Shown: positions 39,420 to 49,487, counted from the stretch's first letter. The stretch is 64,000 nucleotides of DNA from Nitrospira sp. (GCA_005116955.1 SWDI01000005.1:62001-126000), one strand, 5' to 3'. A program made the numbers and translations. The notes: generated by a model from the sequence alone, not told the origin.

Positions 39420-39640
39420 CACACTCGCTCGGCGGCTAATCGTCCCATGCCCTTCGCCAAGCAGTCTGCTTGCTGTGTATTTGCTTCTATGTGCGATCGA
39501 AAACGGTACACCCCTTTTGGGATAAATGTACTTTTGGCTAAAAGTGCAATCGTCTCACTAAAACGAGCCCCTTCTGCCAACAAGATTCCATCGCCCTGCC
39601 CGGCCATCGGTCGCTCACGTCTATGTCCAACGGTGATCAT
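39419..39640 (-). CDS. Small partner protein of the nucleotidyltransferase
   Basis: 73 residues. The C-terminal part IPKGVYRFRSH-EA resembles a small protein family often encoded just upstream of such nucleotidyltransferases (recalled, not searched). ATG 39640 is chosen because AGGTAGAG precedes it; the longer frame upstream has no such support. TGATG overlap with the nucleotidyltransferase start indicates coupling. It may be the antitoxin or regulator of the pair. Confidence 0.65.
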   Translation of the reverse strand: MITVGHRRERPMAGQGDGILLAEGARFSETIALLAKSTFIPKGVYRFRSHIEANTQQADCLAKGMGRLAAERV

Positions 39641-39955
39641 GTTCTCTACTCTACCTGAGGTGTGAAAGGGGGGCAAGCCGTACGTCTCCAACAACACCAG
39701 TAATGAGCAATCGTGGCCGATACCCACACGAATGCGGGTGGACATTCCTCAAACGCCCCATTCATCGGTCTATAGGCGTTTATAAGCTTTCTTCTTGTGA
39801 CACCCCGGCCATATGATTGGGATAGCTGGTGCGCGGCGAGATCTTGTTCAGCCCGAGCATCCCCCTAGATATCGCTCTCGTCTTGCCTCTCTTCGTCTCT
39901 GCCCTTTAGGATGGCGCTCGTACACGACTGACTGTCCACCGACTAAGAGATACAC
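39641..39955. other. Divergent control region between nucleotidyltransferase cassette and tpm
   Basis: 315 bp with no gene. It contains a 7-bp hairpin AAACGCC (39751-39757) with GGCGTTT (39775-39781) and, from about 39870, the tpm leader whose copy precedes the pseudogene at 38640. Promoters for both sides should lie here, but no strong boxes were found. Confidence 0.45.
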
Positions 39956-40600
39956 ATGGATGCAAGCTTTTGGCACAACCGATGGCAGACGAATCAGACT
40001 GGATGGCACGAGCGCGACGTTAACCCACTACTGATCGCCCATTTCCCTTCCCTGAACGTGCCTCCGGGCGGTCTTGTGTTTGTCCCGCTCTGCGGCAAGT
40101 CGCTTGATCTGGGTTGGCTCTTGTCTCGTGGTTATGCCGTTGCCGGGGCTGAACTGAGCGAACTGGCCGTGACGCAGCTCTTTGCCGAGCTTGGGATGGA
40201 TTCCCATATCTCTGAAGTCGGGAAGCACAGGCTCTTTCACGGAGAGAAAATCGATATCTTCGTGGGTGATCTCTTCGACCTGTCTCGCGAGACCCTCGGC
40301 CCCGTTGACGCGATCTATGACCGGGCCGCGCTGGTTGCGCTCCCGGAAGCGATGCGAGCGCAGTACACGGCGCATCTCAAATCCCTCACAGCCTTAGCGC
40401 CACAACTTGTCATTGGCTATGAGTACGACCAGACCGTCGTACCAGGCCCTCCATTTTCCGTCACTGCCGACGAACTCCATCGCCATTACAGCGACGCCTA
40501 CACCCTCACGCCACTGGCTCGTATCGAAGTCCCTGGCGGGCTGAAGGGCAAGTGCCCGGCGGTGGAACATATCTGGCGGTTGGAGATACTACCAGGCTAA
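39956..40600 (+). CDS. tpm: Thiopurine S-methyltransferase family protein
   Basis: 214 residues. The N-terminus (MDASFWHNRWQTNQTGWHE) and VFVPLCGKSLDLGWLLSRG, followed by DAIYDRAALVALPEAMR, match the TPMT family, SAM-dependent methyltransferases that act on thiol or metalloid compounds in bacteria. The frame is intact, in contrast to its truncated duplicate 1.2 kb upstream. The real substrate is unknown; tellurite or selenium detoxification is a family precedent only. Confidence 0.93.
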   Translation: MDASFWHNRWQTNQTGWHERDVNPLLIAHFPSLNVPPGGLVFVPLCGKSLDLGWLLSRGYAVAGAELSELAVTQLFAELGMDSHISEVGKHRLFHGEKIDIFVGDLFDLSRETLGPVDAIYDRAALVALPEAMRAQYTAHLKSLTALAPQLVIGYEYDQTVVPGPPFSVTADELHRHYSDAYTLTPLARIEVPGGLKGKCPAVEHIWRLEILPG

Positions 40601-40683
40601 CAGCTTTGTGAACTTCAAAAAAATCGGAGAGAGGATAACTTAGAGATCGCAAGTCACAGTTGATCAGGACGAACTTCTCCGTT

Positions 40684-41427
40684 TTAGACCCCGATGGCCA
40701 TGCGGACCGGATGCATGGTTTCCTGAATGCCGTATGGCCCCGTTGAATCCACCTGCTCCGGATCAACATACGTCCCGAACAGCCGATCCCATACCGTAAA
40801 CAAGACCCCGAAATTTGCCCCCGCCTGCCCAACCTCTTTCAGATGATGCACCCGATGATAGCGAGGCGTGACGAAGAACCACTCCAGCTTTCGCGATTGC
40901 CAGGTCACATTCATGTGCATCCAGTTATTGGTCAGGAGCATTAGATAAGAATAAAGCGGAAAGAATAATGATGGCACTGGTTTGAGGAGCGGAAACGCCA
41001 GCAGATACGGGATACTGGCCAGGATGACTTGAGGACAACTCGCCCGGATACCGGCCAGCCAATACAGCTCGGTCGATGCATGGTGCCAGCGATGGATCGG
41101 CCAGACCCACGGCGTATGCCAGAGCCGATGCATCCAGTAGGCCAATCCATCGAGGACTAGCAGGAAGACCACGAGCTTAAACGCGAATGGCAACGCCCGC
41201 CAATGCCCGTAGGAGTAGTGCGGAAACGGGATTCGACTCGTCACCTGTGCGGCAAAGATAAAGAAGATCTGGTAGGTCGTGAAGGCCGCCACATCCTGCA
41301 GAAACACCTGCCGGTAACGGAGTGGGCGCGACGGCCACCAATACTCCAATGCAAAAAAGAGCAGGCCGATTCCCCAATAAATGGCCAGCCACTCAAGCGA
41401 GATGAAATTGGCCAGCCAGTCGAGCAT
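40684..41427 (-). CDS. Sterol desaturase/fatty acid hydroxylase family membrane protein
   Basis: 247 residues with several hydrophobic segments. The His clusters of the diiron hydroxylase family are present: HRLWH, HRWHHAS and HRVHH. Such enzymes hydroxylate or desaturate lipid or sterol-like substrates; the substrate here is not inferable. It converges with tpm. A long-armed CGGAGA/TCTCCG pair with T-runs in the 80-bp gap may terminate both. Confidence 0.86.
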   Translation of the reverse strand: MLDWLANFISLEWLAIYWGIGLLFFALEYWWPSRPLRYRQVFLQDVAAFTTYQIFFIFAAQVTSRIPFPHYSYGHWRALPFAFKLVVFLLVLDGLAYWMHRLWHTPWVWPIHRWHHASTELYWLAGIRASCPQVILASIPYLLAFPLLKPVPSLFFPLYSYLMLLTNNWMHMNVTWQSRKLEWFFVTPRYHRVHHLKEVGQAGANFGVLFTVWDRLFGTYVDPEQVDSTGPYGIQETMHPVRMAIGV

Positions 41428-41703
41428 TGTTACAACTTACGAAGCAGACCTTAGTGTGACTAACGAAAAGTGTCGAGGTAGGAGGATCACCCATGTTGAA
41501 GGCGCTGGTCAAGTCGGCAAAGGGCCCCGGTCGCCCTCCTATTAGGGGGGAGTATCGTGCTATGAGAAATGGACCCTGATGACTACCGGCGGTACGATTA
41601 GCAGACAATAGCTACTTGGTAGAGCCAGGGAAGAGACAAACCTTAGGCATTCCGAAACCGGATCAGCGCGAATTCATCACAGTCGGTGACAAGACCACGG
41701 AAG
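41428..41703. other. 276-bp intergenic region upstream of the desaturase gene
   Basis: It lies after the ychF stop and before the desaturase start. It contains a GC-rich inverted element CCCTCC-TATTA-GGGGGG near 41533-41550 with one G-T pair, a possible end signal for ychF. No gene was seen and no tRNA was found here. Confidence 0.35.
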
Positions 41704-42795
41704 CTACACGTTGAACCTAAAATACACCATATCCGCTTCCTTGATGACGTAGTCCTTGCCTTCCAAACGGAACAGCCCCTTCTCCTTCACCTTCGCCTCC
41801 GTTCCACAGGCCAGCAGGTCGTCGTAGTGATAGACCTCGGCGCGGATGAAGCCCCGTTCCATATCGGAGTGGATCTTGCCGGCCGCCTGTGGCGCCCTCA
41901 TCCCTTTGGAGATTGGCCACGCACGAGATTCGACTTCACCGGCGGTGAAGAAGGTGATCAGGTCCAGCAAGGTATAGGCTTCGCGTGTCAGTCGGACCAG
42001 CCCCGATTCGGTCAGTCCCAGTTCATTCAGAAAATCAGCCCGTTCACTTTCAGGCAGTGACGACAGTTCCGCTTCGAGTTGTCCGCAGATCGTCACCACG
42101 CGGGCACCGCGTTTCTCGGCAAAATCGCGCACGGTCTGGACCATCGCTTCATCCGCGTTCTTCCCTTCGGATACGTTCGCGAGAAAGAGGACCGGCTTGG
42201 CGGACAGCAGCTGACACTCGGTGAGGATGACCTGTTCCTCCGTCGTGTATGGCAGGTTGCCCAGCCACTCGCCTTTATCGAGCTGACCAATGAGCTTGCC
42301 GAGAAACTCCACTTCAAAGGCAGCTTTTTTGTCTCCAGCCCTAACTTTTTTCTCGGTTTTCTGCTTCCGCCGATCGAGCGTCTCCAGATCGGACAACATC
42401 AGTTCAGTTTCGATCACGCCGATATCCCGGAGCGGGTCGACCCCGCCGCTGACATGGACGACATCGGTGCCTTGGAAACAGCGGACGACATGCAGCAACG
42501 CATCGACTTCACGGATATGGCCGAGAAATTGATTGCCCAGCCCTTCGCCTTTGCTGGCTCCTTCCACGAGCCCGGCGATGTCGCGCACTTCCAGCGTGCT
42601 GTAGGTGGTTTTCTTCGAAGCAAAGATTTCGGTTAGCTTAATGAGGCGAGGGTCCGGGACCAGGGCAATGCCGGTGTTCGGATCGACGGTTGCGAACGGA
42701 TAATTAGCCGCCAAGGCGCCGCTGCCGGTCAATGCATTGAAAACTGTTGTCTTGCCGACGTTCGGCAAACCGATCATGCCGCAACAAAGACCCAT
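41704..42795 (-). CDS. ychF: Ribosome-binding ATPase YchF
   Basis: 363 residues, an Obg-family P-loop protein that prefers ATP. GLPNVGKTT is the P-loop, DIAGLVEGASKGEGLGNQFL is the switch II region, and the base-recognition motif is NVSE, the non-GTP form seen in YchF. A TGS domain is at the C-terminus. It starts one base after the pth stop. Confidence 0.97.
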   Translation of the reverse strand: MGLCCGMIGLPNVGKTTVFNALTGSGALAANYPFATVDPNTGIALVPDPRLIKLTEIFASKKTTYSTLEVRDIAGLVEGASKGEGLGNQFLGHIREVDALLHVVRCFQGTDVVHVSGGVDPLRDIGVIETELMLSDLETLDRRKQKTEKKVRAGDKKAAFEVEFLGKLIGQLDKGEWLGNLPYTTEEQVILTECQLLSAKPVLFLANVSEGKNADEAMVQTVRDFAEKRGARVVTICGQLEAELSSLPESERADFLNELGLTESGLVRLTREAYTLLDLITFFTAGEVESRAWPISKGMRAPQAAGKIHSDMERGFIRAEVYHYDDLLACGTEAKVKEKGLFRLEGKDYVIKEADMVYFRFNV

Positions 42796-43389
42796 TTATG
42801 TCGTCCCCTCCCCTTCGTCCACGACCTTCTCTCTGATATGAAACTGATTCATCGCGACATCCGGTCCACGATGGATCAGACATTCCAATGCATCAACAGC
42901 CCGTGCCAGACAAGGCTCAATAATGGCCATCTCATCCTGATTCACCCGCTCCAATACATAATCAGCAGAATTCTGACCAGGCGCGGGCCGACCGATTCCA
43001 ATTTTCAATCGGATGAATTCTGGAGTCCCGAGTGCCTCTATGATGGATTTGATCCCATTGTGTCCCCCATGGCCACCAGATAGCTTGATCCTCAGCCGCC
43101 CTGGCTCCAAATCCAGATCATCGTGTATGACAATGAGTTTATTGGGGGTGAGATCGAACTCTCGGAAGAGGCCTTTCAAGGGAGGGCCGGTCACATTCAT
43201 CCAATCGAGCAAGCCAGCCAGCTCGATCAATTCCCCTCCGAGCCTCCCAGATCCACGCTGCGCGGTGCCACGCGGCGAGAGCCGGATCGACCATCGAGCG
43301 GCGGCCCGCTCGATGGCCCACATACCGATATTGTGGCGAGTCTGGGAATAGGCTTTCCCAGGATTGCCCAGTCCAAGGAGCAGACGCAA
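42796..43389 (-). CDS. pth: Peptidyl-tRNA hydrolase
   Basis: 197 residues, releases peptides from dropped-off peptidyl-tRNA. LGNPGKAYSQTRHNIG contains the catalytic His, and HDDLDLEPGRLRIKLSGGHGGHNG the conserved Asp. It sits between rplY and ychF, a common bacterial trio with prs. Confidence 0.96.
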   Translation of the reverse strand: MRLLLGLGNPGKAYSQTRHNIGMWAIERAAARWSIRLSPRGTAQRGSGRLGGELIELAGLLDWMNVTGPPLKGLFREFDLTPNKLIVIHDDLDLEPGRLRIKLSGGHGGHNGIKSIIEALGTPEFIRLKIGIGRPAPGQNSADYVLERVNQDEMAIIEPCLARAVDALECLIHRGPDVAMNQFHIREKVVDEGEGTT

Positions 43390-43391
43390 CG

Positions 43392-44165
43392 TTACTTCTT
43401 CTTTTCAGCTTCTTTCTTGTCACCCTTCGGAGCCGCGGCAGCTTCTTTCTTCTCGCCACCCTTGGCATCACCGGCAGGCACGGCCGCTCCAGCCTTGGCC
43501 GGTTCAGCACCGTCAGCTCCTGCTTCCTTGCCTTTCGCCACGACTTCCGGTTCGCCCGCTGCTCCCACACCACTGGTGAGCAAGGATTCGAGTTTGGCAT
43601 CCGACATCGGTGCCGCGACACTGACCACCATTTGATCAGCATCATCCAGAAAACGGATACCTTCACGCGCCCCAAGTTCCTTCACATGGATGCCGCTGGC
43701 GATAGTCAAAGGGGAGGCATCGACCTCGATGTAATCGGGCAATGCATCAGGAAGACACTCGATCTGAATATCGCGCATGTTGTGGTGTAAGATACCACCT
43801 TCCTTCACACCGGCTGGAATACCCCCAATGATCTTGATTGGAACTTTCACTCTGATCGGCTTGCTCATGGAAATTTCAAAGAGGTCCGCGTGGAGGACGG
43901 CCCCGGTCACCGGATCGACTTGATAGTCACGCAAGAGCGCGGTTCGGTTCGGTTTGGACTTGGCACCGTCCACCGTGAGCGAAATCAACGCGGTACTACC
44001 GGCATGCGACTTTAAAATTTTGATCAATTCCCCAGGATTGACAGTCAATGACAGGCATTCCCCTTGTCCGTAGAGCACGGCCGGAATTTTCCCTGCCCGC
44101 CGCATCGACCGTGCAGCTCCCTTGCCCGCTTGTTCTCTCACGGCCACTGTTAAATCGAATTTCAT
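43392..44165 (-). CDS. rplY: 50S ribosomal protein L25/general stress protein Ctc
   Basis: 257 residues, the long form: an N-terminal L25 domain that binds 5S rRNA, a C-terminal TL5-type domain, and then a tail of about 60 residues made almost only of Ala, Lys, Glu and Gly, probably disordered. ATG 44165 (MKFDLTVAVREQ) follows GGAGGAAG. It lies 51 bp after prs. Confidence 0.93.
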   Translation of the reverse strand: MKFDLTVAVREQAGKGAARSMRRAGKIPAVLYGQGECLSLTVNPGELIKILKSHAGSTALISLTVDGAKSKPNRTALLRDYQVDPVTGAVLHADLFEISMSKPIRVKVPIKIIGGIPAGVKEGGILHHNMRDIQIECLPDALPDYIEVDASPLTIASGIHVKELGAREGIRFLDDADQMVVSVAAPMSDAKLESLLTSGVGAAGEPEVVAKGKEAGADGAEPAKAGAAVPAGDAKGGEKKEAAAAPKGDKKEAEKKK

Positions 44166-44216
44166 GATCTTCCTCCGTCTCCTCGACTGCTCGCGCAAGA
44201 CCCAGTCCCGACTGGG

Positions 44217-45158
44217 CTACGCAAATAATGAACTCACCGACTCATCTTCATGGATCCGTCTGATGGCTTCGCCTAAGAGAGGCGCCACCGACAACGGATG
44301 CAACTTCGGACAGGCCAACTCTTTTCCTCGCAGCGGAATTGTGTTGGTCACCACCACTTGGGACAGACAGGACGTCTGTAACCGTTCCAGCGCCGGGCCG
44401 GACAGCACCGCATGCGTGCATGCCGTGATCACATCTCGAGCCCCATGATCGAGACAAGCCTGAGCCCCCTGAACAATGGTGCCTGCTGTATCGATCATGT
44501 CATCGAGGAGCAACACACTCTTCCCTTGCACATCTCCGATAATGTTCATGATTTGCGCTTGGTTCGGGCCTTCACGTCGCTTGTCAATAATCGCCAGGTT
44601 CGCCTGAAGGCGCTTGGCAAACGCCCTAGCCCGCTCCACGCCCCCTGCATCGGGCGAGACGACGACCAGATCCACGATTTTTTTCTTCACAATGTAGTCC
44701 AGCAACACTGGAAGGGCGTATAAGTGATCGACTGGCACGTTGAAAAATCCCTGGATCTGCCCGGCATGAAGATCCATTGAAAGCACACGATCCGCTCCGG
44801 CCGTCGTAATCAAGTCAGCAACGAGCTTCGCCGTGATCGGAACGCGTGGTTGGTCCTTGCGGTCCTGACGAGCATATCCAAAATAAGGGACAACGGCAGT
44901 GATACGATTGGCCGACGAACGTTTCAACGCATCAATGATGATCAACAACTCCATCAAGGAATCGTTGACCGGTTGACAACAGGACTGCACAACGAACACA
45001 TCGGCGCCACGCACATTTTCATCGATCTTGACCCGAATCTCTCCATCACTGAACGACGAAACTGTCGCTTCACCTAGCTTCTGTCCCAAATACGCTGCGA
45101 TCTCTTGGGCAAGCGAAAGATTGGCGTTGCCAGAGAAAATTTTTAGCTCTCTGTTCAT
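44217..45158 (-). CDS. prs: Ribose-phosphate pyrophosphokinase
   Basis: 313 residues, makes PRPP from ribose 5-phosphate and ATP. The motif [11 protein letters not shown] and the PRPP loop [18 protein letters not shown] are intact, and [14 protein letters not shown] is the second PRPP motif. ATG 45158 is correct for the family; the frame runs 46 codons further up but only through the leader, which holds a hairpin and promoter. Confidence 0.96.
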   Translation of the reverse strand: MNRELKIFSGNANLSLAQEIAAYLGQKLGEATVSSFSDGEIRVKIDENVRGADVFVVQSCCQPVNDSLMELLIIIDALKRSSANRITAVVPYFGYARQDRKDQPRVPITAKLVADLITTAGADRVLSMDLHAGQIQGFFNVPVDHLYALPVLLDYIVKKKIVDLVVVSPDAGGVERARAFAKRLQANLAIIDKRREGPNQAQIMNIIGDVQGKSVLLLDDMIDTAGTIVQGAQACLDHGARDVITACTHAVLSGPALERLQTSCLSQVVVTNTIPLRGKELACPKLHPLSVAPLLGEAIRRIHEDESVSSLFA

Positions 45159-45236
45159 GAAGAACGTACCCTGATCCGCCTTCTCGTTTTTCTCTAACCT
45201 GCTGGATTCTCTAGCGGTTCTTGTGCCGTGAGCGAT

Positions 45237-45258
45237 GGTGGTTTTTCTGCAAACCACC
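45237..45258 (-). promoter_or_regulatory. Leader hairpin before prs
   Basis: A perfect 8-bp stem, GGTGGTTT (45237-45244) and AAACCACC (45251-45258), has a 6-base loop. It lies 80-100 bases upstream of the prs start and is followed by no T-run. It would form in the prs leader RNA; regulatory role unknown. Confidence 0.5.
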
Positions 45259-45304
45259 CCCCATTTACTGCACACACGACCGGCGAGGCCAATCAAAGGG
45301 TGAA

Positions 45305-45334
45305 ACTTTATCGGAAATCACGAGCATCTGTCAA
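45305..45334 (-). promoter_or_regulatory. Promoter candidate for prs
   Basis: On the minus strand TTGACA (45334-45329), 18 bp spacer, then TAAAGT (45310-45305). It lies just downstream of ispE and would give a leader of about 145 bases containing the hairpin at 45237. Confidence 0.55.
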
Positions 45335-45365
45335 CAAACGATCATGGAACGTTTGTCCGGCACGC

Positions 45366-46274
45366 TCAGAAATCGGAGGTGGTTGAAACCGCATAGACCT
45401 TGAGATGGGGTTCAGTTTGAAAACTTGACTGGGCCTGCCGAGCTGCCGTCTCGTCACGAAACACACCAAAGACCGTGGCCCCACTCCCCGACAATAAAGC
45501 CGCCTCGGCCCCTTCAGCAAGCAGTTTCTGCTTGACTCTGTGAAGGGTTGGGTGGGCCTTGAACACCGAGGCTTCAAAATCGTTTTCAGCCGCTTGGAGC
45601 ACACTCTCCCATGAGAGCGCAGAAGCTTTCCCCAGCGTTATATGGACATCCGAAAGCGGCCGTACCCCTGTTCGGCTTATGGAAAGCTGTTGATATGCCC
45701 ACTTTGTTTCGACCGGGAACCCGGGATTCACCAGGACCACCCATCGGCTCCCCTTGATTCGCACCGGGGCCACCTTCTCACCTCTCCCTTCCACGATTGC
45801 GGAAGGAGCAAATAAGAAAAACGGGACATCGCTTCCGAGTGCTTGGCCAACGCGAGCCATCTTTTCCCTCGACCACCCTAAATTCAACAGCTGGTTCAGC
45901 CCGATAATCGTCGCAGCCGCATCGCTGCTCCCACCTCCCAACCCGGCTCCCATCGGAATTCGCTTTGCGAGCACCAGATCCAATCCAATGACTCGTCCAC
46001 TGTGCTCAAGTACCGCCGCTGCGGCACGATAGACTAGGTTGGAAGGGTCTGTCTTCAACGAAGAGTCATCGCATTGCAAGGTGATGGACGAATGTTTGTC
46101 GCTAAGGGAGATCGAGAGCTCGTCCTCCAACTGCACAATCTGCATCAGCGACCAGAGATTATGATAGCCATCTGGCCGACGGTCGAGAATGCGGAGCACG
46201 AGATTGATTTTTGCGGGTGCGAAAACGGTAAGGGACGTGGACAAGACGGTCGATCGGGAAGATGGATTAGTCAC
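45366..46274 (-). CDS. ispE: 4-diphosphocytidyl-2-C-methyl-D-erythritol kinase
   Basis: 302 residues, GHMP kinase of the MEP isoprenoid pathway. The substrate site APAKINLVLRILDRRPDGYH and the ATP loop PMGAGLGGGSSDAAATI are intact. The start is GTG 46274, overlapping the pilR stop; GGAGG is very close, so a downstream TTG could also be used. No tRNA-Gln follows, unlike in many proteobacteria. Confidence 0.94.
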   Translation of the reverse strand: MTNPSSRSTVLSTSLTVFAPAKINLVLRILDRRPDGYHNLWSLMQIVQLEDELSISLSDKHSSITLQCDDSSLKTDPSNLVYRAAAAVLEHSGRVIGLDLVLAKRIPMGAGLGGGSSDAAATIIGLNQLLNLGWSREKMARVGQALGSDVPFFLFAPSAIVEGRGEKVAPVRIKGSRWVVLVNPGFPVETKWAYQQLSISRTGVRPLSDVHITLGKASALSWESVLQAAENDFEASVFKAHPTLHRVKQKLLAEGAEAALLSGSGATVFGVFRDETAARQAQSSFQTEPHLKVYAVSTTSDF

Positions 46275-47652
46275 GACCTCCTTTTATAGCATACTTCTCC
46301 AGGCGATACCGAAATGATCTGGTGTTCAGACGGAGCATGCGTGCTGCTTTCTTTTTGACCCATTTTGATCGCTCAAGTGCCTTCAGTAACAAATCCTTTT
46401 CGATGCCGTTGATGAGCCCCTCAAGATCCAGCCCCTCATCAGTCAGATCCATCGGCATCGCCGTGTGCTGCGACTGCGTCGCAGGTCGATGAAGCCATCC
46501 ATGTACCTCAGTGTCGGTCACAAGCTCTGCTGTTGCAAATGCGACGACCCGTTCGATCAGATTCTCCAACTCACGCACATTGCCGCGCCATTCATGACTC
46601 AGCAAAACATGCATTGCTTCCTGGCTAATCACGGGTTTGGGCTTGCCGCTTTCCTTTGAAAACCGTTCCAGAAAGTGAGTGACCAGTAACGGAATATCAC
46701 CGGTACGCATGCGCAAAGGTGGAAGCCGTATAGGGATCACGTCCAACCGATAGTAGAGGTCTTCACGGAACGAACCATCCGCAACCGCTTTCTCAAGATC
46801 TTTGTTGGTGGCGGCGACCACACGCACATCGACCTTGACGTCGTGATTGCCACCGACTCGCCTAAATTCTCTCTCTTGAATCACGCGCAGAAGCTTGACC
46901 TGAATAGTAGGAGTCGTATCACCGATCTCATCGAGAAAGATGGTCCCTCCATCGGCAACCTCGAATAATCCGGCTTTATTGGCAATAGCCCCCGTGAACG
47001 AGCCCTTCATGTGGCCGAACAGCTCACTCTCCAATAGCGTCTCAGGTACCGCGCTGCAGTTAACCGCCACAAACGGCATGACGCTTCTGGCGCTGTTGTA
47101 GTGAATCGCACGCGCGACCAACTCTTTTCCTGTTCCACTTTCGCCGCAGATCAGGACATTGCTTTTTGAATCAGCAACCTTTCGTACGACGTCGAACACC
47201 TTCTGCATCGCCTCGCTCTGGCCGACCAGCTGCGCGAATGACGACTGACTGGCCATCTCCCGCTTGAGCAGCATGTTCTCGGTCGTGAGACGCCGTTTTT
47301 CAAGGGCATTGCGAATGATCAGCTGAACTTCATCGACCTGGAATGGTTTGGTCAGATAGTCGTACGCACCTTGCTTCATGGCCTCGACGGCGGAATCCGC
47401 GCTGGCAAAGGCCGTGATGATCAACACGACAGTTTCTGGAGAGGCAGACTTGACGGCTTTCAGGACCTCCATGCCATCAATCTTCGGCATCCGCAAATCG
47501 GTGATGACGAGATCAAAGATTTCTCTATTCAGCAGCTCAATGGCCTCTTCGCCGTCCATGGCGCTGGTCACGGCATACCCAGCCCGCTTGAGCATGATGC
47601 TCAATACGTCGCGCAAGCTTTGTTCGTCATCAACAACTAGGATCTTTTCCAC
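46267..47652 (-). CDS. pilR: Sigma54-dependent response regulator, PilR-like
   Basis: 461 residues. Receiver domain with phospho-acceptor Asp52, AAA+ domain with Walker A GESGTGKE (170-177), and a C-terminal Fis-type helix-turn-helix ([19 protein letters not shown], then KKAARMLRL). The sigma54-contact loop is GSFTGA (217-222) rather than GAFTGA. It starts at GTG 47652, overlapping pilS by 16 bp. With pilS and pilC adjacent, control of type IV pilus genes is likely. Confidence 0.9.
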   Translation of the reverse strand: MEKILVVDDEQSLRDVLSIMLKRAGYAVTSAMDGEEAIELLNREIFDLVITDLRMPKIDGMEVLKAVKSASPETVVLIITAFASADSAVEAMKQGAYDYLTKPFQVDEVQLIIRNALEKRRLTTENMLLKREMASQSSFAQLVGQSEAMQKVFDVVRKVADSKSNVLICGESGTGKELVARAIHYNSARSVMPFVAVNCSAVPETLLESELFGHMKGSFTGAIANKAGLFEVADGGTIFLDEIGDTTPTIQVKLLRVIQEREFRRVGGNHDVKVDVRVVAATNKDLEKAVADGSFREDLYYRLDVIPIRLPPLRMRTGDIPLLVTHFLERFSKESGKPKPVISQEAMHVLLSHEWRGNVRELENLIERVVAFATAELVTDTEVHGWLHRPATQSQHTAMPMDLTDEGLDLEGLINGIEKDLLLKALERSKWVKKKAARMLRLNTRSFRYRLEKYAIKGGRD

Positions 47653-49331
47653 GGCTCTCTACCTTCGTGCCAGAGTCGTACGCCTGAATCCCCTGTACGG
47701 GGCAAGCAGACGCCAAATCGTGTCCCGTGCCCTTCCTGACTGTCCACTTTGATCCACCCTCCGTGAAGATCGACGATACGATGGACGGCAGCCAACCCTA
47801 ATCCAGAGCCTTGCTTTTTGGTGGTAAAGAACGGAAGAAATATTTTACTGAGATTGTTCTTCGGGATGCCTTCTCCGGTATCTTGGAATGAGACCTCTAC
47901 CACCTCAGCCTTTCGCCCACCGACATCGATCGTTCTACCCCCCGTTGAGATCGTCAGTTCTCCACCCTTCGGCATGGCATCGAAGGCATTCACCGCCAGG
48001 TTCCAGAACACTTGTTTCATTTGATCCTGATCCACTTGCGCGGGCAATGCCCCGGTGCACGGTGCCGCCGCGATAGTGATATTCGTTCTGCCTCGTGCTT
48101 CATGTTGTACCAGATCAAGAGTCTCAGCAAGGACTTTGTTTAAATCGTACTCTGCCAAATTTAGTGCTGGTGGCCTGGCATACTGAAGAAACTCCGTGAT
48201 GATCGTATCCAACCGTGTCGCTTCCCGAACCGCAATGTCCATCAGGCGTTGGCTGGTTTCATCGGCCTGGAGATCCTTTCGAAGCATCTGCATCGCCCCA
48301 GCCAATGCACCCAAGGGATTCCTAATTTCGTGGGCCATCCCCGCCGACATCTCCCCCAGGCTGGCCAACCACTCCTTCCGCTGCATTTCTTCTTCGAGAT
48401 CACGGATCTGAGTGAGATCCTTGAACACGCCAACCAGTCCCGTTTGCTCTCCGTGCTCGTGCAGAGGTGCGAGCGTCATACCGAGAATCAACCGATTGCC
48501 GTCGGACCGTTTGCACTCCACTTCGAACCGCATATTGGAGAACACATCCTGCACAAGATTGTTATCTTGCTGACTGGGATGCCAGTTAAACACTTCCCGC
48601 CAGGGACGTTCCTGTACTTGCTCAAAACTATAACCCGTGGCTTCCTGCGCCGCGGGATTGAAGGACGTAATCCGACCCTTCTCATCGGCCGTAAAAACGC
48701 CGCTGCTGATACTATGAACGATATTCTCATGGAATGCTTGAAGGCGGCTCAGTCCCTGTTCTTTTTCACGGAGCGATTGATCTGCCAACTGAAGCTGATC
48801 CGCAAGGGCCCCGCTTAAAAAGCCAACGACAAGGAACGCCAGACCGTAGACGCCGAAGGCCTGGAGTGTTTCAGCGGCACTGAGGTCAGCATGGGGCAAC
48901 CATCCCCATACTTCAACAAGACCATAGAGCTGCACATTGGTCAAAATCCCAAACAGGATGATGCAGAGACTGGCCGTCAATAGGCCCACCCGGCGACGCG
49001 GGACCAAACTTGCCACTGTCACACTGATCACATAGAGCACCGCGAACGGGCTTTCGATTCCGCCCGTCCTTGCAATCAAAACGGTCTCGAGCAAGAAGTC
49101 GACGGCGATCTGAGCCCAGGCAAATTGTACAAGAGCTTCAGGAGTAGCCAGTAGCCGGAACAGGAACGCGTAGAGGATCGTGACCGCATAGGTGAAGATG
49201 ATCAAGGCATAGAACGTTTCAACCCGTTCGCCCTTGGTGACCTGAAATGCGAGGGAAAGTCCTAATAGCAGAGTGACGATAACGACTCGCCATCCCATTA
49301 ACCGGTAGATTCTTGCTTTAATATCGCTCAT
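47637..49331 (-). CDS. pilS: Membrane sensor histidine kinase, PilS-like
   Basis: 564 residues. About six hydrophobic helices in the first 190 residues, then a PAS domain (GVFTADEKGRITSFNPAA), a HisKA domain with the phospho-His in GMAHEIRNPLGALAGA, and a HATPase domain (NAFDAMPKGG, GSGLGLAAVHRIVDLHGG). ATG 49331 gives the start MSDIKARIYRL. Together with pilR it forms a two-component system, immediately downstream of pilC. Confidence 0.88.
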   Translation of the reverse strand: MSDIKARIYRLMGWRVVIVTLLLGLSLAFQVTKGERVETFYALIIFTYAVTILYAFLFRLLATPEALVQFAWAQIAVDFLLETVLIARTGGIESPFAVLYVISVTVASLVPRRRVGLLTASLCIILFGILTNVQLYGLVEVWGWLPHADLSAAETLQAFGVYGLAFLVVGFLSGALADQLQLADQSLREKEQGLSRLQAFHENIVHSISSGVFTADEKGRITSFNPAAQEATGYSFEQVQERPWREVFNWHPSQQDNNLVQDVFSNMRFEVECKRSDGNRLILGMTLAPLHEHGEQTGLVGVFKDLTQIRDLEEEMQRKEWLASLGEMSAGMAHEIRNPLGALAGAMQMLRKDLQADETSQRLMDIAVREATRLDTIITEFLQYARPPALNLAEYDLNKVLAETLDLVQHEARGRTNITIAAAPCTGALPAQVDQDQMKQVFWNLAVNAFDAMPKGGELTISTGGRTIDVGGRKAEVVEVSFQDTGEGIPKNNLSKIFLPFFTTKKQGSGLGLAAVHRIVDLHGGWIKVDSQEGHGTRFGVCLPRTGDSGVRLWHEGREPWKRS

Positions 49332-49487
49332 AGGCCCACCCGCCGTCATGACGTGATTAGACCTATCCTCACGTTCATAGAGAAATGTGGTGCCGAGATG
49401 ACATCGAGGTAGGGTCTATTCAGCTCCTAACGACCAGAGTCAGCCTTCTGCAATGGATATATTTCTGAGAAACAGACACATCCGTGT

